Positions 16,704 to 25,465 of a stretch of 64,000 bases of DNA are shown piece by piece. A model generated the notes under the pieces. The model was not told where the DNA came from and made no database searches. It saw nothing but the letters and a program-made list of their open reading frames with translations. Source of the stretch: Conchiformibius kuhniae DSM 17694 (GTDB lineage Bacteria; Pseudomonadota; Gammaproteobacteria; Burkholderiales; Neisseriaceae). The DNA lies in contig NZ_AUAP01000011.1 in assembly GCF_000428785.1 (NCBI RefSeq), forward strand, positions 14,207-78,206, given 5' to 3'. Within the stretch, counting starts at the first letter, position 1. Each line of letters begins with the position of its first letter. The position numbers and the translations under genes are program-made.

Positions 16704-18131
16704 TCAAATCAAAAACACCGTTGCCAACCCCAAGAAAATCAAAAACCCGCCCGAATCCGTTACCGCCGTAATCAGCACCGAGCTGCCCAACGCCGGGTCT
16801 TTGCCGAATTTTTCCATCGTAACCGGAATCATCACGCCCAACACCGCCGCCAACAGCAAATTCAGCGTCATCGCCGCCACCATCACCAGCGCGATGCCCG
16901 TGTTGTGGTAGAGCAGATAGGAAATCACCCCCATCACGCTGCCCCACAACACGCCGTTGACCAAAGCCACGCCGATTTCCTTTTTCAGCAGGTGCATCGC
17001 CTGAATGCCGGAAAGCTGCCCCATCGCCATCGCCCGCACAATCATGGTGATGGTTTGGTTGCCGGAATTGCCGCCGATGCCCGCCACAATCGGCATCAAC
17101 GCCGCCAAAGCGACAATTTGCGCGATGGTGTGTTCAAAATGGTTGATGACGCGGCTGGCGACAAAGGCGGTAAACAAATTCACTGCCAGCCAAAACCAAC
17201 GGTTCTGCACCGAGCGCAACACGGGCGCGAACAGGTCTTCCTCTTCCTGCAAACCCGCCATGTTCAACATATCGGTTTCGCCCTCTTCGCGAATCACGTC
17301 CACCATTTCGTCCACCGTCAAACGCCCAATCAGTTTGTGGTTGTGGTCGGTAACGGGCGCGGTTACCAAGTCGTAACGCTCAAACGCGGCGGCGGCTTCT
17401 TCGGCATCGTCTTCGGGACGGAAACGCACCACGTCCCGCGCCATCACGTTTTCCACCAAATCATCGGGGTCGGATACCAGCAGTTTGCGAATGGGCAATA
17501 CGCCCTGCAAAATATCGTGGTCGTCCACCACGAAAATTTTGTCGGTGTGGTCGGGCAGGCTGTCAAAACGGCGCAGGTAGCGCAGCACCACTTCGCAACT
17601 GACATCGGCACGCACGCTGACGGTTTCAAAATCCATAATCGCGCCGACTTGGTCGTCGCGGTAGGACATGGCTGCCTGAACTTGGGCGCGTTCTTCATCG
17701 TCCCAGTCTTTCAGTACTTCGGCAACGACTTGCTGCGGCAGGCTGTCGGCAAGCTCCGCCAACTCGTCCGCTTCCATGTCTTCCACCGCCGCCACCAGCT
17801 CGGCATCGTCCATGTCCTCAATCAGGCTTTCGCGCACGGCTTCGGACACTTCCAGCAGCACGTCGCCGTCTTCTTCGGGGTTTGCCAAACGCCACACCAA
17901 AGCGCGTTCTTTTTGCGGCAGGTGTTCCAAAACGGTGGCGACATCCGCAGGGTGCAGCTCGTGCAAGATGGCGGTGAGCGTGTTCAGGCGGTCGGCGGCT
18001 TCGGGCAGCGCGGGGGGAACGGGGGCGTGTTCGTCCGGCAGGTGCGGCAACAGGGCTTCCGCCAACTCGTGAATGCGTTCAAGGTCGGCGGCAAGGCGTT
18101 CGGCTTCGTGGTAACGGGGTTCTTGGGACAT
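16704..18131 (-). CDS. mgtE: magnesium transporter MgtE
   Basis: This 475-residue transporter has the MgtE layout: an acidic N-domain (DDAELVAAVEDMEADELAELADSLP), two CBS domains in the middle, and five C-terminal helices with the pore motif PIVAGIGGNSGNQ. It imports Mg2+ and closes when cytoplasmic Mg2+ binds the N and CBS domains. The minus-strand leader (18132-18240) contains a CCTGCCGT/ACGGCAGG hairpin close to the start codon. Confidence 0.95.
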   Translation of the reverse strand: MSQEPRYHEAERLAADLERIHELAEALLPHLPDEHAPVPPALPEAADRLNTLTAILHELHPADVATVLEHLPQKERALVWRLANPEEDGDVLLEVSEAVRESLIEDMDDAELVAAVEDMEADELAELADSLPQQVVAEVLKDWDDEERAQVQAAMSYRDDQVGAIMDFETVSVRADVSCEVVLRYLRRFDSLPDHTDKIFVVDDHDILQGVLPIRKLLVSDPDDLVENVMARDVVRFRPEDDAEEAAAAFERYDLVTAPVTDHNHKLIGRLTVDEMVDVIREEGETDMLNMAGLQEEEDLFAPVLRSVQNRWFWLAVNLFTAFVASRVINHFEHTIAQIVALAALMPIVAGIGGNSGNQTITMIVRAMAMGQLSGIQAMHLLKKEIGVALVNGVLWGSVMGVISYLLYHNTGIALVMVAAMTLNLLLAAVLGVMIPVTMEKFGKDPALGSSVLITAVTDSGGFLIFLGLATVFLI

Positions 18132-18319
18132 GGTCGGCTCCGCCTGCCGTGTGGCGCGGGGCGGAACGGCAGGGTTTTAGGGGTAAAGACAAGACGGCGG
18201 TTCGTCCATCGGGCGAGGGGCGGAAAAGAAAAACGGATTATTCTATCAGATTTTTACAAACGGCAGCAGTACGGCAATTTGACTATAATCACCCCTTTTC
18301 TTTTCAAAACGGCAACACG

Positions 18320-19027
18320 ATGATGCGCAGTGCTTGGCAAAACGATTTTCCCGATACGGTGATTGACCGCAAATTGAGCGATGCCACCACACACACCGAT
18401 TACGCTGCCGCCAAAGCAGGTGATGCCCTTGCCGCTCTGCGTTTGGCACAGGACTTGGTATCGGACGAGGGCATTACCGCACTCAAACCGCTTATCGGCA
18501 ACAGGCAAGCGGTTTTGTTGCCCGTTTTGGCAGAAGAAAGTGCAGGGCGCAACAAAATTCCGCTTGCCGTTGCCGAAATCATCGGCAGCCGTTTGCATTT
18601 GCCGGTGGCGACCGATGTGGTGCAAAGCACTCGCGTTTCCCGCACGGGCAGCGATGGCTGGCACCGCTTGGCGAATCCGCCGAAATTTGACGGCATCGCG
18701 GCAAGCGGCAAACATTATTTTCTGGTGGACGACACCCAAACGCAAGGCGGAACGTTTGCCGCGCTGAAAGGTCATCTTGAACGGCAGGGTGCTTGTGTGA
18801 TTGGTGCATACGCTTTGACCGGCAAGCAATATTCGGTACAATTGCGACTGGATTTCAATACACTTCATCAATTAAGGCAACAACATGGCGACTTGGAACA
18901 ATGGTGGCATCAACACTTCGGCTACGGCTTTGACAAACTTACCGAATGGGAAGCAAGATTCATCATCCATGCCCGCACGACATCTGAAACCGTCCGAAAT
19001 CGCATCATTGCGGCAGGAAATGGCTGA
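18320..19027 (+). CDS. phosphoribosyltransferase-domain protein
   Basis: This 235-residue protein has the PRPP-binding loop pattern of type I phosphoribosyltransferases in HYFLVDDTQTQGGTFAALKGHLE and an N-terminal hood. The specific base or acceptor cannot be told. The ATG at 18320 is chosen over a much longer upstream frame, because TATAAT (18284-18289) lies in between. A short ORF overlaps its 3' end in the +1 frame. Confidence 0.75.
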   Translation: MMRSAWQNDFPDTVIDRKLSDATTHTDYAAAKAGDALAALRLAQDLVSDEGITALKPLIGNRQAVLLPVLAEESAGRNKIPLAVAEIIGSRLHLPVATDVVQSTRVSRTGSDGWHRLANPPKFDGIAASGKHYFLVDDTQTQGGTFAALKGHLERQGACVIGAYALTGKQYSVQLRLDFNTLHQLRQQHGDLEQWWHQHFGYGFDKLTEWEARFIIHARTTSETVRNRIIAAGNG

Positions 19028-19064
19028 TGCGGCAAAACAAATTCGGCAGATGCTGCGTGGTTAG
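18969..19064 (+). CDS. possible overlapping 31-residue ORF
   Basis: An ORF starting MPARHLKPSE overlaps the last 59 nt of the phosphoribosyltransferase gene in another frame and continues 37 nt past its stop. The sequence is rich in charged helix formers (RQEMADAAKQIRQMLRG) rather than random. It has no clear ribosome-binding site. It may be a small coupled gene or the tail of a frameshifted longer protein. Confidence 0.3.
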   Translation: MPARHLKPSEIASLRQEMADAAKQIRQMLRG

Positions 19065-19066
19065 TT

Positions 19067-19081
19067 TTCAGGCTGCCTGAA
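19067..19081. repeat. DNA uptake sequence between the phosphoribosyltransferase gene and uvrB
   Basis: TTCAGGCTGCCTGAA lies 3 nt after the small overlapping ORF and before the uvrB -10 box (TATAAT, 19109-19114). Confidence 0.85.
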
Positions 19082-19142
19082 AAATCATTCGGGCAGCTTT
19101 GCTGACGTTATAATCCGCGCTTTCCCCGCATTTTCCCCTGCC

Positions 19143-21146
19143 ATGCAAATCATCAACTTCCCCCATTCCCCCTTTGTCCTGCACCAACCCTTTCCCCCCG
19201 CCGGCGACCAGCCCGCCGCCATCGCCGCGCTGTTGGACGGTCTGCATGACGGTTTGTCCGCGCAAACCCTGCTGGGCGTAACCGGTTCGGGCAAAACCTA
19301 CACCATCGCCAACGTCATCGCCCGAAGCGGCCGTCCCGCCATCATTATGGCGCACAACAAAACCCTTGCCGCCCAGCTTTACGCCGAAATGCGCGGCTTT
19401 TTCCCCGAAAATGCGGTGGAATACTTTGTTTCCTATTACGATTATTACCAGCCCGAAGCCTACGTCCCCAGCCGCGACCTGTTTATTGAAAAAGATTCCG
19501 CCATCAACGAACACATCGAGCAAATGCGCCTGTCCGCCACCAAAAACCTGATGACCCGCCGCGACACCGTGATTGTCGCCACCGTGTCCGCCATTTACGG
19601 CATCGGCGACCCGCGCGAATACCAGCAAATGATTTTGTCGGTGAAAGAAGGCGAGATTTTGGGGCGCGATGAAATTGTGAAAATTCTGGCGGCGATGCAG
19701 TACGAGCGCGGCGATGTGGATTTCAAACGCGGCAGCTTCCGCGTGCGCGGCGACGTGATTGACGTTTATCCCGCCGAGAGTGCCGATATTGCTCTGCGAA
19801 TCAGCCTGTTTGACGATGAAATCGAGCGTTTGGACGTGTTTGACCCGCTTTCAGGCAGCCTGCAACAGCGCGTGGGACGTTACACCGTGTTTCCGTCCAG
19901 CCACTACGTTACCCCGCGCGAAACCGTGCTGCGCGCCTGTGAGGGCATCAAGGCGGAATTGCGCGAACGAATTGATTTTTTTGCCAAAGAAAACCGTCCC
20001 GTAGAGCAGCAGCGCATTGAGCAGCGCACCCGTTTTGACTTGGAAATGCTTTATGAAATGGGCTTTTGCAAAGGCATTGAAAACTACTCGCGCCATTTTT
20101 CCGGCAAAGCGGCGGGCGAACCGCCGCCCACGCTGTTGGATTATCTGCCGCCGGACGCTTTGCTGTTTATTGACGAAAGCCACGTTACCGTGCCGCAAAT
20201 CGGCGCGATGTACAAAGGCGATGCTGCCCGCAAACAAAATCTGGTGGACTACGGCTTCCGCCTGCCGTCCGCCCGCGACAACCGCCCTTTGACCTTTGCC
20301 GAATTTGAGCGCGTGATGCCGCAAACCGTGTTTGTGTCCGCCACGCCCGCGCAGTACGAAGCCGAACATTCGGGACAAACGGTGGAACAGCTCGTCCGCC
20401 CCACCGGGCTGATTGACCCGCAAATCATCGTCCGTCCCGTTGCCACGCAGGTTGATGATTTGCTGGCGGAAATCCGCAAACGCAGCACGGCGGGCGAGCG
20501 CGTGCTGGTAACCACGCTCACCAAGCGCATGGCGGAACAGCTTACTGCTTATTACGGCGATTTGGGCATCAAGGTGCGCTATCTGCACAGCGATATTGAT
20601 ACGGTGGAACGGGTTGAAATCATTCGGGATTTGCGGTTGGGCGTGTTTGACGTGCTGGTGGGCATCAATCTGCTGCGCGAAGGTTTGGACATTCCCGAAG
20701 TGTCGCTGGTGGCGGTGTTGGACGCGGATAAGGAAGGCTTTTTGCGTTCGCACCGCAGCCTGATTCAAACCATCGGACGGGCGGCGCGGAATGTGAACGG
20801 CGTGGCGGTTTTGTACGCCGACAAAATCACCGACAGCATGCGTGCGGCGATGGACGAAACCGAGCGCCGCCGCCAAAAACAAATCGCGTTTAACCAAGAA
20901 CACGGCATCGTTCCGCAGCAAATCAGCAAACAAATTAAGGATTTGATTGACGGCGTGTACCATGCGGACGATAAAGCTTCAGGCAGTCCGAACACGCCCG
21001 CGCTGAACGAAGCCGATGCTTTGAAAGAAATCGCCCGTTTGGAAAAGGCGATGCAGCAGGCGGCGCGGGATTTGCAGTTTGAAGAGGCGGCGGTGTTGCG
21101 CGACCAAATCCGTGAATTGAAAGAACGGTTGTTGCTTAATTGCTGA
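19143..21146 (+). CDS. uvrB: UvrABC system protein B
   Basis: This 667-residue nucleotide-excision repair helicase has Walker A GVTGSGKTYT near residue 45, the beta-hairpin region YYDYYQPEAYVP, DESH (FIDESHVTVPQ), motif VI QTIGRAARN, and the C-terminal UVR motif that binds UvrC. It loads on damage with UvrA. Its 3' end overlaps the convergent reductase gene by 11 nt. Confidence 0.98.
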   Translation: MQIINFPHSPFVLHQPFPPAGDQPAAIAALLDGLHDGLSAQTLLGVTGSGKTYTIANVIARSGRPAIIMAHNKTLAAQLYAEMRGFFPENAVEYFVSYYDYYQPEAYVPSRDLFIEKDSAINEHIEQMRLSATKNLMTRRDTVIVATVSAIYGIGDPREYQQMILSVKEGEILGRDEIVKILAAMQYERGDVDFKRGSFRVRGDVIDVYPAESADIALRISLFDDEIERLDVFDPLSGSLQQRVGRYTVFPSSHYVTPRETVLRACEGIKAELRERIDFFAKENRPVEQQRIEQRTRFDLEMLYEMGFCKGIENYSRHFSGKAAGEPPPTLLDYLPPDALLFIDESHVTVPQIGAMYKGDAARKQNLVDYGFRLPSARDNRPLTFAEFERVMPQTVFVSATPAQYEAEHSGQTVEQLVRPTGLIDPQIIVRPVATQVDDLLAEIRKRSTAGERVLVTTLTKRMAEQLTAYYGDLGIKVRYLHSDIDTVERVEIIRDLRLGVFDVLVGINLLREGLDIPEVSLVAVLDADKEGFLRSHRSLIQTIGRAARNVNGVAVLYADKITDSMRAAMDETERRRQKQIAFNQEHGIVPQQISKQIKDLIDGVYHADDKASGSPNTPALNEADALKEIARLEKAMQQAARDLQFEEAAVLRDQIRELKERLLLNC

Positions 21147-22137
21147 CAAACGCATCGCTGTAAAACGCCGCATCGTCCAGCCCGCGCGCCAGACACACGC
21201 TCCGCGCCGCCGCAATCATCGCGGGCGAGCCGCAGGCATAGGCTTCGCAGCCGGTCAAATCGGGATAATCGCGCTCAAGCTGCTGCTGCACATAGCCCGT
21301 TGCGCCCGTCCACGCGGCATCGGGGCGCGACAAAACGGGCGTGTAACGCGCTCCGTACAGGCGCGACAGCAGGTTGTTCAATTCGGACTCGTCATACAGT
21401 TCATCGGCATGGCGCACGCCGTGATACAGATGCACGGGACGGTAGGGCGCGGTGTCCGCCAGATGCGCGAGCAGGCTTTTGAGCGGGGCGAAGCCCGTTC
21501 CCGTGCCGAGAAAAATCATCGGACGGCTGCTTTCCCCGTTCAGGGTAAAACCGCCCAAAGGCCCGCGCAGGCGCAAAATCGTCCCCGTTTTCACGCGCCC
21601 GTCAAACAGCATCGGCGAGAACAAACCTTTGTCGTGGCGGCGGATATGGAATTCCAACACATCGGTTTGCGCGGGGGCGTTGGCAACGGAATAGCTGCGG
21701 CTGCCGTCTTTGAGCAGCACGTCCATGTATTGACCCGCGTAGAATTTGAACGGCGGGGCTTTGGGCAGGGCGACTTTCAACACGGCAATGTCCGCGCCGC
21801 GCACGTCCACCGACAACACGCGGGCGGGAACGGTGCGCACGGTAACGGCTTTCGCGCCCGCGTAGGCGGGCATGTCCACTTCCACGTCGCCGTCCGCGCG
21901 GTTGCAGCAGAGCAAAACCATGCCGGCGGCGTGTTCGTCCGGCGTCAGCACATAGTCGTCATATTCGCCGTTGGGCAGGACTTTTCCCGACACCAGCCGT
22001 GCCCGACACGAACCGCACACGCCGCTTTGACAGGCGTGGGGGAGGTTGTGTCCGTTGCGCAGCGCGGCGGCGAGTATGGTTTCGCCGGATTCGGCGGTAA
22101 AAACAGTTTGGCTGGGGGAAATGGTGATTTGCGGCAT
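21136..22137 (-). CDS. 2Fe-2S ferredoxin-type flavin reductase
   Basis: This 333-residue protein has an N-terminal plant-type ferredoxin domain with the CQSGVCGSCRARL cluster motif and a fourth cysteine in LLCCNRADGDVEV. FAD-binding (RSYSVANAP) and NAD(P)H-binding (FLGTGTGFAPLKSLL) domains follow. It resembles CDP-6-deoxy-glucoseen reductase and other class IB reductases; the physiological acceptor is unknown. ATG 22137 (MPQITIS) is chosen because a longer frame has no homology. A TATAAT lies on the minus strand at 22175-22180. Confidence 0.88.
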   Translation of the reverse strand: MPQITISPSQTVFTAESGETILAAALRNGHNLPHACQSGVCGSCRARLVSGKVLPNGEYDDYVLTPDEHAAGMVLLCCNRADGDVEVDMPAYAGAKAVTVRTVPARVLSVDVRGADIAVLKVALPKAPPFKFYAGQYMDVLLKDGSRSYSVANAPAQTDVLEFHIRRHDKGLFSPMLFDGRVKTGTILRLRGPLGGFTLNGESSRPMIFLGTGTGFAPLKSLLAHLADTAPYRPVHLYHGVRHADELYDESELNNLLSRLYGARYTPVLSRPDAAWTGATGYVQQQLERDYPDLTGCEAYACGSPAMIAAARSVCLARGLDDAAFYSDAFVSN

Positions 22138-22195
22138 ATTTTTGGTTTGGAAAACGGCTGGTGTTCGGGGGTGCATTATAATGCGAAAAAACGTT

Positions 22196-22210
22196 TTCAG
22201 GCTGCCTGAA
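22196..22210. repeat. DNA uptake sequence next to the 22213-22914 gene stop
   Basis: TTCAGGCTGCCTGAA lies 3 bp past the stop codon, between two minus-strand genes. Confidence 0.85.
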
Positions 22211-22212
22211 AG

Positions 22213-22914
22213 CTATTTCCGCATTTTCGGGCGGAACGAAACCCGTTCATCAAAACCCTTATTGACGATTTTGTCGCGGTCGGGGGCTTCGTGGCGCATT
22301 TCGCTGCGGGCGCGCACGTCCGACAAAAATTGCGACAACGTCCGCCACACCCAATCCGCGTCCAAATACACGCCCAAACGCTGCAAACACGGATTGCACC
22401 ACACCGTTGCCGCGACTTCGTTGGCGTAGCGTCCGCGCCGCACCGCTTCGCCCTGCCACAGCAAAACCGGCACATCGGCGTTTTCCGCACCGAACAAACG
22501 GGCGAACTCGGGCGCAGCCCGCACGTTTTCTCCGCGCAAATTCTGCCAACTTTCATGTAAATCGGACAGCAAAACATAGCGTTCGCCATTTTGAAACGCC
22601 AAAGGCTCAAGCGGCTCGCCCATGCCGACACAATAATGATACAGTTTCCCGAGTTCAAAAAAGTCTTCCGCATCAAGCAAATTCCAATGGCTGAACACCT
22701 GATTGCGCCCAACGAACAAATGCACGCATTCATCGCCGACACACAGCAGCGCATGGCGCACGCACGCGCCCGAACGCGCTTCTTGTTCGGGCGCGGGCGG
22801 CGTGAGCGCGGCGGCATCGCTGCCATCGCGGCGGTCGTACACCAGCACGGGGTCTTGCCCGTACATGCCGACCAGATAATCATAAAAATCTTTGTATTTG
22901 CTGATGATTTTCAT
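22213..22914 (-). CDS. conserved hypothetical protein
   Basis: This 233-residue soluble protein begins MKIISKYKDFYDYLVGMYGQDPVL. I do not recognise a domain. It contains several cysteines, a CVGMGEP segment, and many aromatic residues, with no signal peptide or membrane helix. A start with KIISKYKDFYDYL suggests a stand-alone family found as 'hypothetical' in other bacteria. Its start codon lies 4 nt from the end of rsmJ, so the two form an operon. Base composition is like its neighbours. Confidence 0.75.
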   Translation of the reverse strand: MKIISKYKDFYDYLVGMYGQDPVLVYDRRDGSDAAALTPPAPEQEARSGACVRHALLCVGDECVHLFVGRNQVFSHWNLLDAEDFFELGKLYHYCVGMGEPLEPLAFQNGERYVLLSDLHESWQNLRGENVRAAPEFARLFGAENADVPVLLWQGEAVRRGRYANEVAATVWCNPCLQRLGVYLDADWVWRTLSQFLSDVRARSEMRHEAPDRDKIVNKGFDERVSFRPKMRK

Positions 22915-22917
22915 TGT

Positions 22918-23655
22918 TCAGGCTGCCTGAAACGGCAAATAAGCATCAAAGCGCGTGGATTTGCCAACATATTGATAAGACGGAACTTCCCCGCACAAAA
23001 ATGCCCCCAAACGCGGACGTTTCACCACCACGCGCTTGACGGCGCAGGCACGGGCGGCGGCAAACAGCGCGGCATCGTTGCCGTCTTGCCCCACCAGCGC
23101 GTGAAAATACGCCATTTCTTTTTTCACGGCGGCGGACTTTTGCCGTTGCGGATACATCGGGTCGAGGTACACCACATCGGGACGGTCGTAGCGTGCCGCG
23201 TATTCGGGCAACAACTCGGCGGCATCACCCTGATGCAGCGAAATATTTTTGACAATTTCCGCCGTGTCCGCACACGCGGCGGCGCGTGCCAAACCGTCCG
23301 CCAACAGGCAGAACACGGCGGGGTGGCGTTCAAACACGCGCACGCGCAAACCCAAGCCCGCCAACACAAAAGCATCGCGCCCCAAACCGCCCGTAGCGTC
23401 CCAAACGGTGGCGTGGACGCTGTGTTTGACCGCTTTGGCAATCAGTTCGCCGCCGCCTTGGGTGCGCCGGTGGTTCGCCGCGCCACCGACAAAATCCACG
23501 CGCACCCGCCCTTTTTGTCCGGCTTGGCACAGGGCGATGCCGTCCGCATCGTGGTGCAGGTACACACCGTTTTCAGGCAGCGTGGACGTGATGTGCAAAG
23601 CGGGGGAGAGGGCATATTCGGGCAGGGTTTCGGGGGATTGGGTGAATAACAGCAT
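22918..23655 (-). CDS. rsmJ: 16S rRNA (guanine-1516-N2) methyltransferase
   Basis: This 245-residue enzyme has the RsmJ pattern: DATGGLGRDAFVLA (SAM-binding motif I), FERHPAVFCLLADGLARA, and VYLDPMYPQRQKSA (catalytic DPMFP-type motif). It methylates G1516 of 16S rRNA. ATG 23655 is preferred over an in-frame TTG at 23670. The last four residues (FQAA) and the TGA stop are encoded by a DUS at 22917-22931. Confidence 0.95.
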   Translation of the reverse strand: MLLFTQSPETLPEYALSPALHITSTLPENGVYLHHDADGIALCQAGQKGRVRVDFVGGAANHRRTQGGGELIAKAVKHSVHATVWDATGGLGRDAFVLAGLGLRVRVFERHPAVFCLLADGLARAAACADTAEIVKNISLHQGDAAELLPEYAARYDRPDVVYLDPMYPQRQKSAAVKKEMAYFHALVGQDGNDAALFAAARACAVKRVVVKRPRLGAFLCGEVPSYQYVGKSTRFDAYLPFQAA

Positions 23656-23700
23656 AAGCTCATAAAACAAATAAATTATGAAATTAAATCATCAGGAAAA

Positions 23701-24153
23701 CTACCGCCTACTTTTAATTATCCTTTTTAAATCATCATATTCTAAACCATCTTTCGCCTGCATTAACGTTTCTATCAAGAACCAAGACCCCAACAACATT
23801 AAAAATGATATTGGTGTAATTTTGATGCGATCCGATATAATGCTTGGGTATGCTATCATAATAAATACAAACCCCTGAATCAAAACAAAGACAATCAAGA
23901 TGCCACATTCCCCCCATTTTGCATGTCCCTGAAATAATTTTATTAACAATTGTTTTGACCAAGGCAGGGTACTTCCTATAAAACCTCCTCCACAAAACCA
24001 AATCCAAAACTTAAACTGTTCTATATTCAACCATCTACATTCAGTTGTTACAAAAACACCTATACTACCTGCTGCCCATAAAATGGGAATCCATATTGTC
24101 AAAGCTCCCAAATCAGCTTTTCTGTCTTCAGTTTTTTTATCTTGAGATTCCAT
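23701..24153 (-). CDS. AT-rich hypothetical membrane protein
   Basis: This 150-residue protein has about four membrane helices (LTIWIPILWAAGSIGVFV, FWIWFCGGGFIGSTL, ILIVFVLIQGFVFIMIAY, ISFLMLLGSWFLIETLM) and a lysine-rich N-terminus. I do not recognise a family. The gene and its flanks (about 23660-24250) are far more AT-rich than surrounding DNA, with many AAA, ATA and TTA codons, suggesting recent transfer. ATG 24153 is preferred over the adjacent TTG. A hairpin-rich leader (24183-24241) precedes it. Confidence 0.65.
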   Translation of the reverse strand: MESQDKKTEDRKADLGALTIWIPILWAAGSIGVFVTTECRWLNIEQFKFWIWFCGGGFIGSTLPWSKQLLIKLFQGHAKWGECGILIVFVLIQGFVFIMIAYPSIISDRIKITPISFLMLLGSWFLIETLMQAKDGLEYDDLKRIIKSRR

Positions 24154-24182
24154 CAATAAATCTTCCTTGTCTTAACAGTAGA

Positions 24183-24241
24183 TTGGGATAAATCAAGATG
24201 AGCCATTCATAAAAATGGTTAGGTTGATGTTGTTATCCCAA
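24183..24241 (-). promoter_or_regulatory. structured leader upstream of the AT-rich gene
   Basis: TTGGGATAA (24183-24191) and TTATCCCAA (24233-24241) form a perfect 9-bp stem enclosing an inner AGCCATT/AATGGTT hairpin. It lies between zapE and the AT-rich gene and could be either the zapE terminator or a 5' leader. Confidence 0.45.
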
Positions 24242-24251
24242 GCTACGATTT

Positions 24252-24266
24252 TTCAGGCAGCCTGAA
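24252..24266. repeat. DNA uptake sequence at the zapE 3' end
   Basis: TTCAGGCAGCCTGAA lies 2 bp beyond the zapE stop codon. Confidence 0.85.
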
Positions 24267-24268
24267 AA

Positions 24269-25396
24269 TTATTTCAAACTCAAATGCGCCAGTCCCAAAT
24301 AATCCGCCGACTGCATTTCCACCAAACGGCTTACCGTACGCACAAATTCATGGGCGAAATCGCCTTCGGTATAAAGTTCGTCCATCGGCACTTGCGCGGT
24401 GGCGCACAGTTTCACGCGGTAGTCATAAAACACGTCCACCAGCAGGGTCAGGCGGCGGGCTTCGTTTTTTTCGTTGGGCGACATTTTCTCGATGCCGGAA
24501 ATCAGGATATGGGTGCAATGTTCCGCCAGCCACAGGTAGTCGGCTTGCGAGCGCGGCCCGAAGCACAGGGCGCGGAAGTCAAACCACATCACTTTGCCCG
24601 CCCGCCCTTTGCAGGGAATGTCGCGCCCGTGAATGCTGACGGTTTCGGCTTTGGCGGGCGAGCCGGTGAGTTGCGCGAACAGGGCGGCGAGTTTGGCTTC
24701 GTTGGCATCGTGGTTGGGAATGTAAAACACATCGGCGGGGGTGAGCGTGCGCATGCGGTAGTCTTCGCCACTGTCCACGTTCAGCACGGTGAGTTTTTTT
24801 TCCAGCAGGGCGATGGTGGGCAGGAAGCTGCTGCGGTTTTGCCCTTGCGGGTAGAGTTCGGCGGGGGCGTAGTTGGAAGTCGCCACCAGCACCACGCCTT
24901 CGGCAAACAGGTGTTCCAGCAAACGCCCCAAAATCATGGCATCGGCGATGTCGCTGACGTGGAATTCGTCAAAACACAAGACACGGGTTTCTTCAGCGAT
25001 GTTTTTGGCAACGGCTTTAAGCGGGTCGGTTTCGCCGCGTTTGTCGCGCATGCGTTTGTGGACTTCCGCCATAAAGGCGTGAAAATGCACGCGCCGTTTG
25101 CGGCGGTAGGGCAGGCAGCCGAAAAACGCGTCCATCAGGAAGCTTTTGCCGCGCCCCACGCCGCCGTAAAAATACAGTCCGGTCGGTACTTGCGGGGAGC
25201 GCAGGCTGCGTCCGAGAAAGCGGTTGCGTTTGCGTTTGAACATCATCAGTTCCGTCCACAGGCGGTCGAGATGCTCGATGGCGCGTTGTTGGGCGGCATC
25301 GCGGATAAAGGCGGGTTGTTGGGCGGCTGCCTGATACCACGTTAAGGGGCTGTGGTTGGCAAAGGGCGGCGGGGTGAAACGGGTTTGGTCGGTCAT
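24269..25396 (-). CDS. zapE: cell division protein ZapE (AFG1-like ATPase)
   Basis: This 375-residue P-loop ATPase has GLYFYGGVGRGKSFLMDAF (Walker A), LCFDEFHVSDIADA (Walker B and sensor region) and LVATSNYAPAELYPQGQNR, all characteristic of ZapE/AFG1. In E. coli ZapE acts on FtsZ rings under stress. ATG 25396 (MTDQTRF) is used; the longer frame upstream has no family match. Confidence 0.93.
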   Translation of the reverse strand: MTDQTRFTPPPFANHSPLTWYQAAAQQPAFIRDAAQQRAIEHLDRLWTELMMFKRKRNRFLGRSLRSPQVPTGLYFYGGVGRGKSFLMDAFFGCLPYRRKRRVHFHAFMAEVHKRMRDKRGETDPLKAVAKNIAEETRVLCFDEFHVSDIADAMILGRLLEHLFAEGVVLVATSNYAPAELYPQGQNRSSFLPTIALLEKKLTVLNVDSGEDYRMRTLTPADVFYIPNHDANEAKLAALFAQLTGSPAKAETVSIHGRDIPCKGRAGKVMWFDFRALCFGPRSQADYLWLAEHCTHILISGIEKMSPNEKNEARRLTLLVDVFYDYRVKLCATAQVPMDELYTEGDFAHEFVRTVSRLVEMQSADYLGLAHLSLK

Positions 25397-25426
25397 GGTG
25401 TGCGTATCGGGAAAAAGGGTTGGATT

Positions 25427-25441
25427 TTCAGGCTGCCTGAA
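25427..25441. repeat. DNA uptake sequence upstream of zapE
   Basis: TTCAGGCTGCCTGAA lies 31 bp upstream of the zapE start, between zapE and the leader-like element. Confidence 0.85.
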
Positions 25442-25465
25442 AACAAAAAAACAGGGCAACATTAT

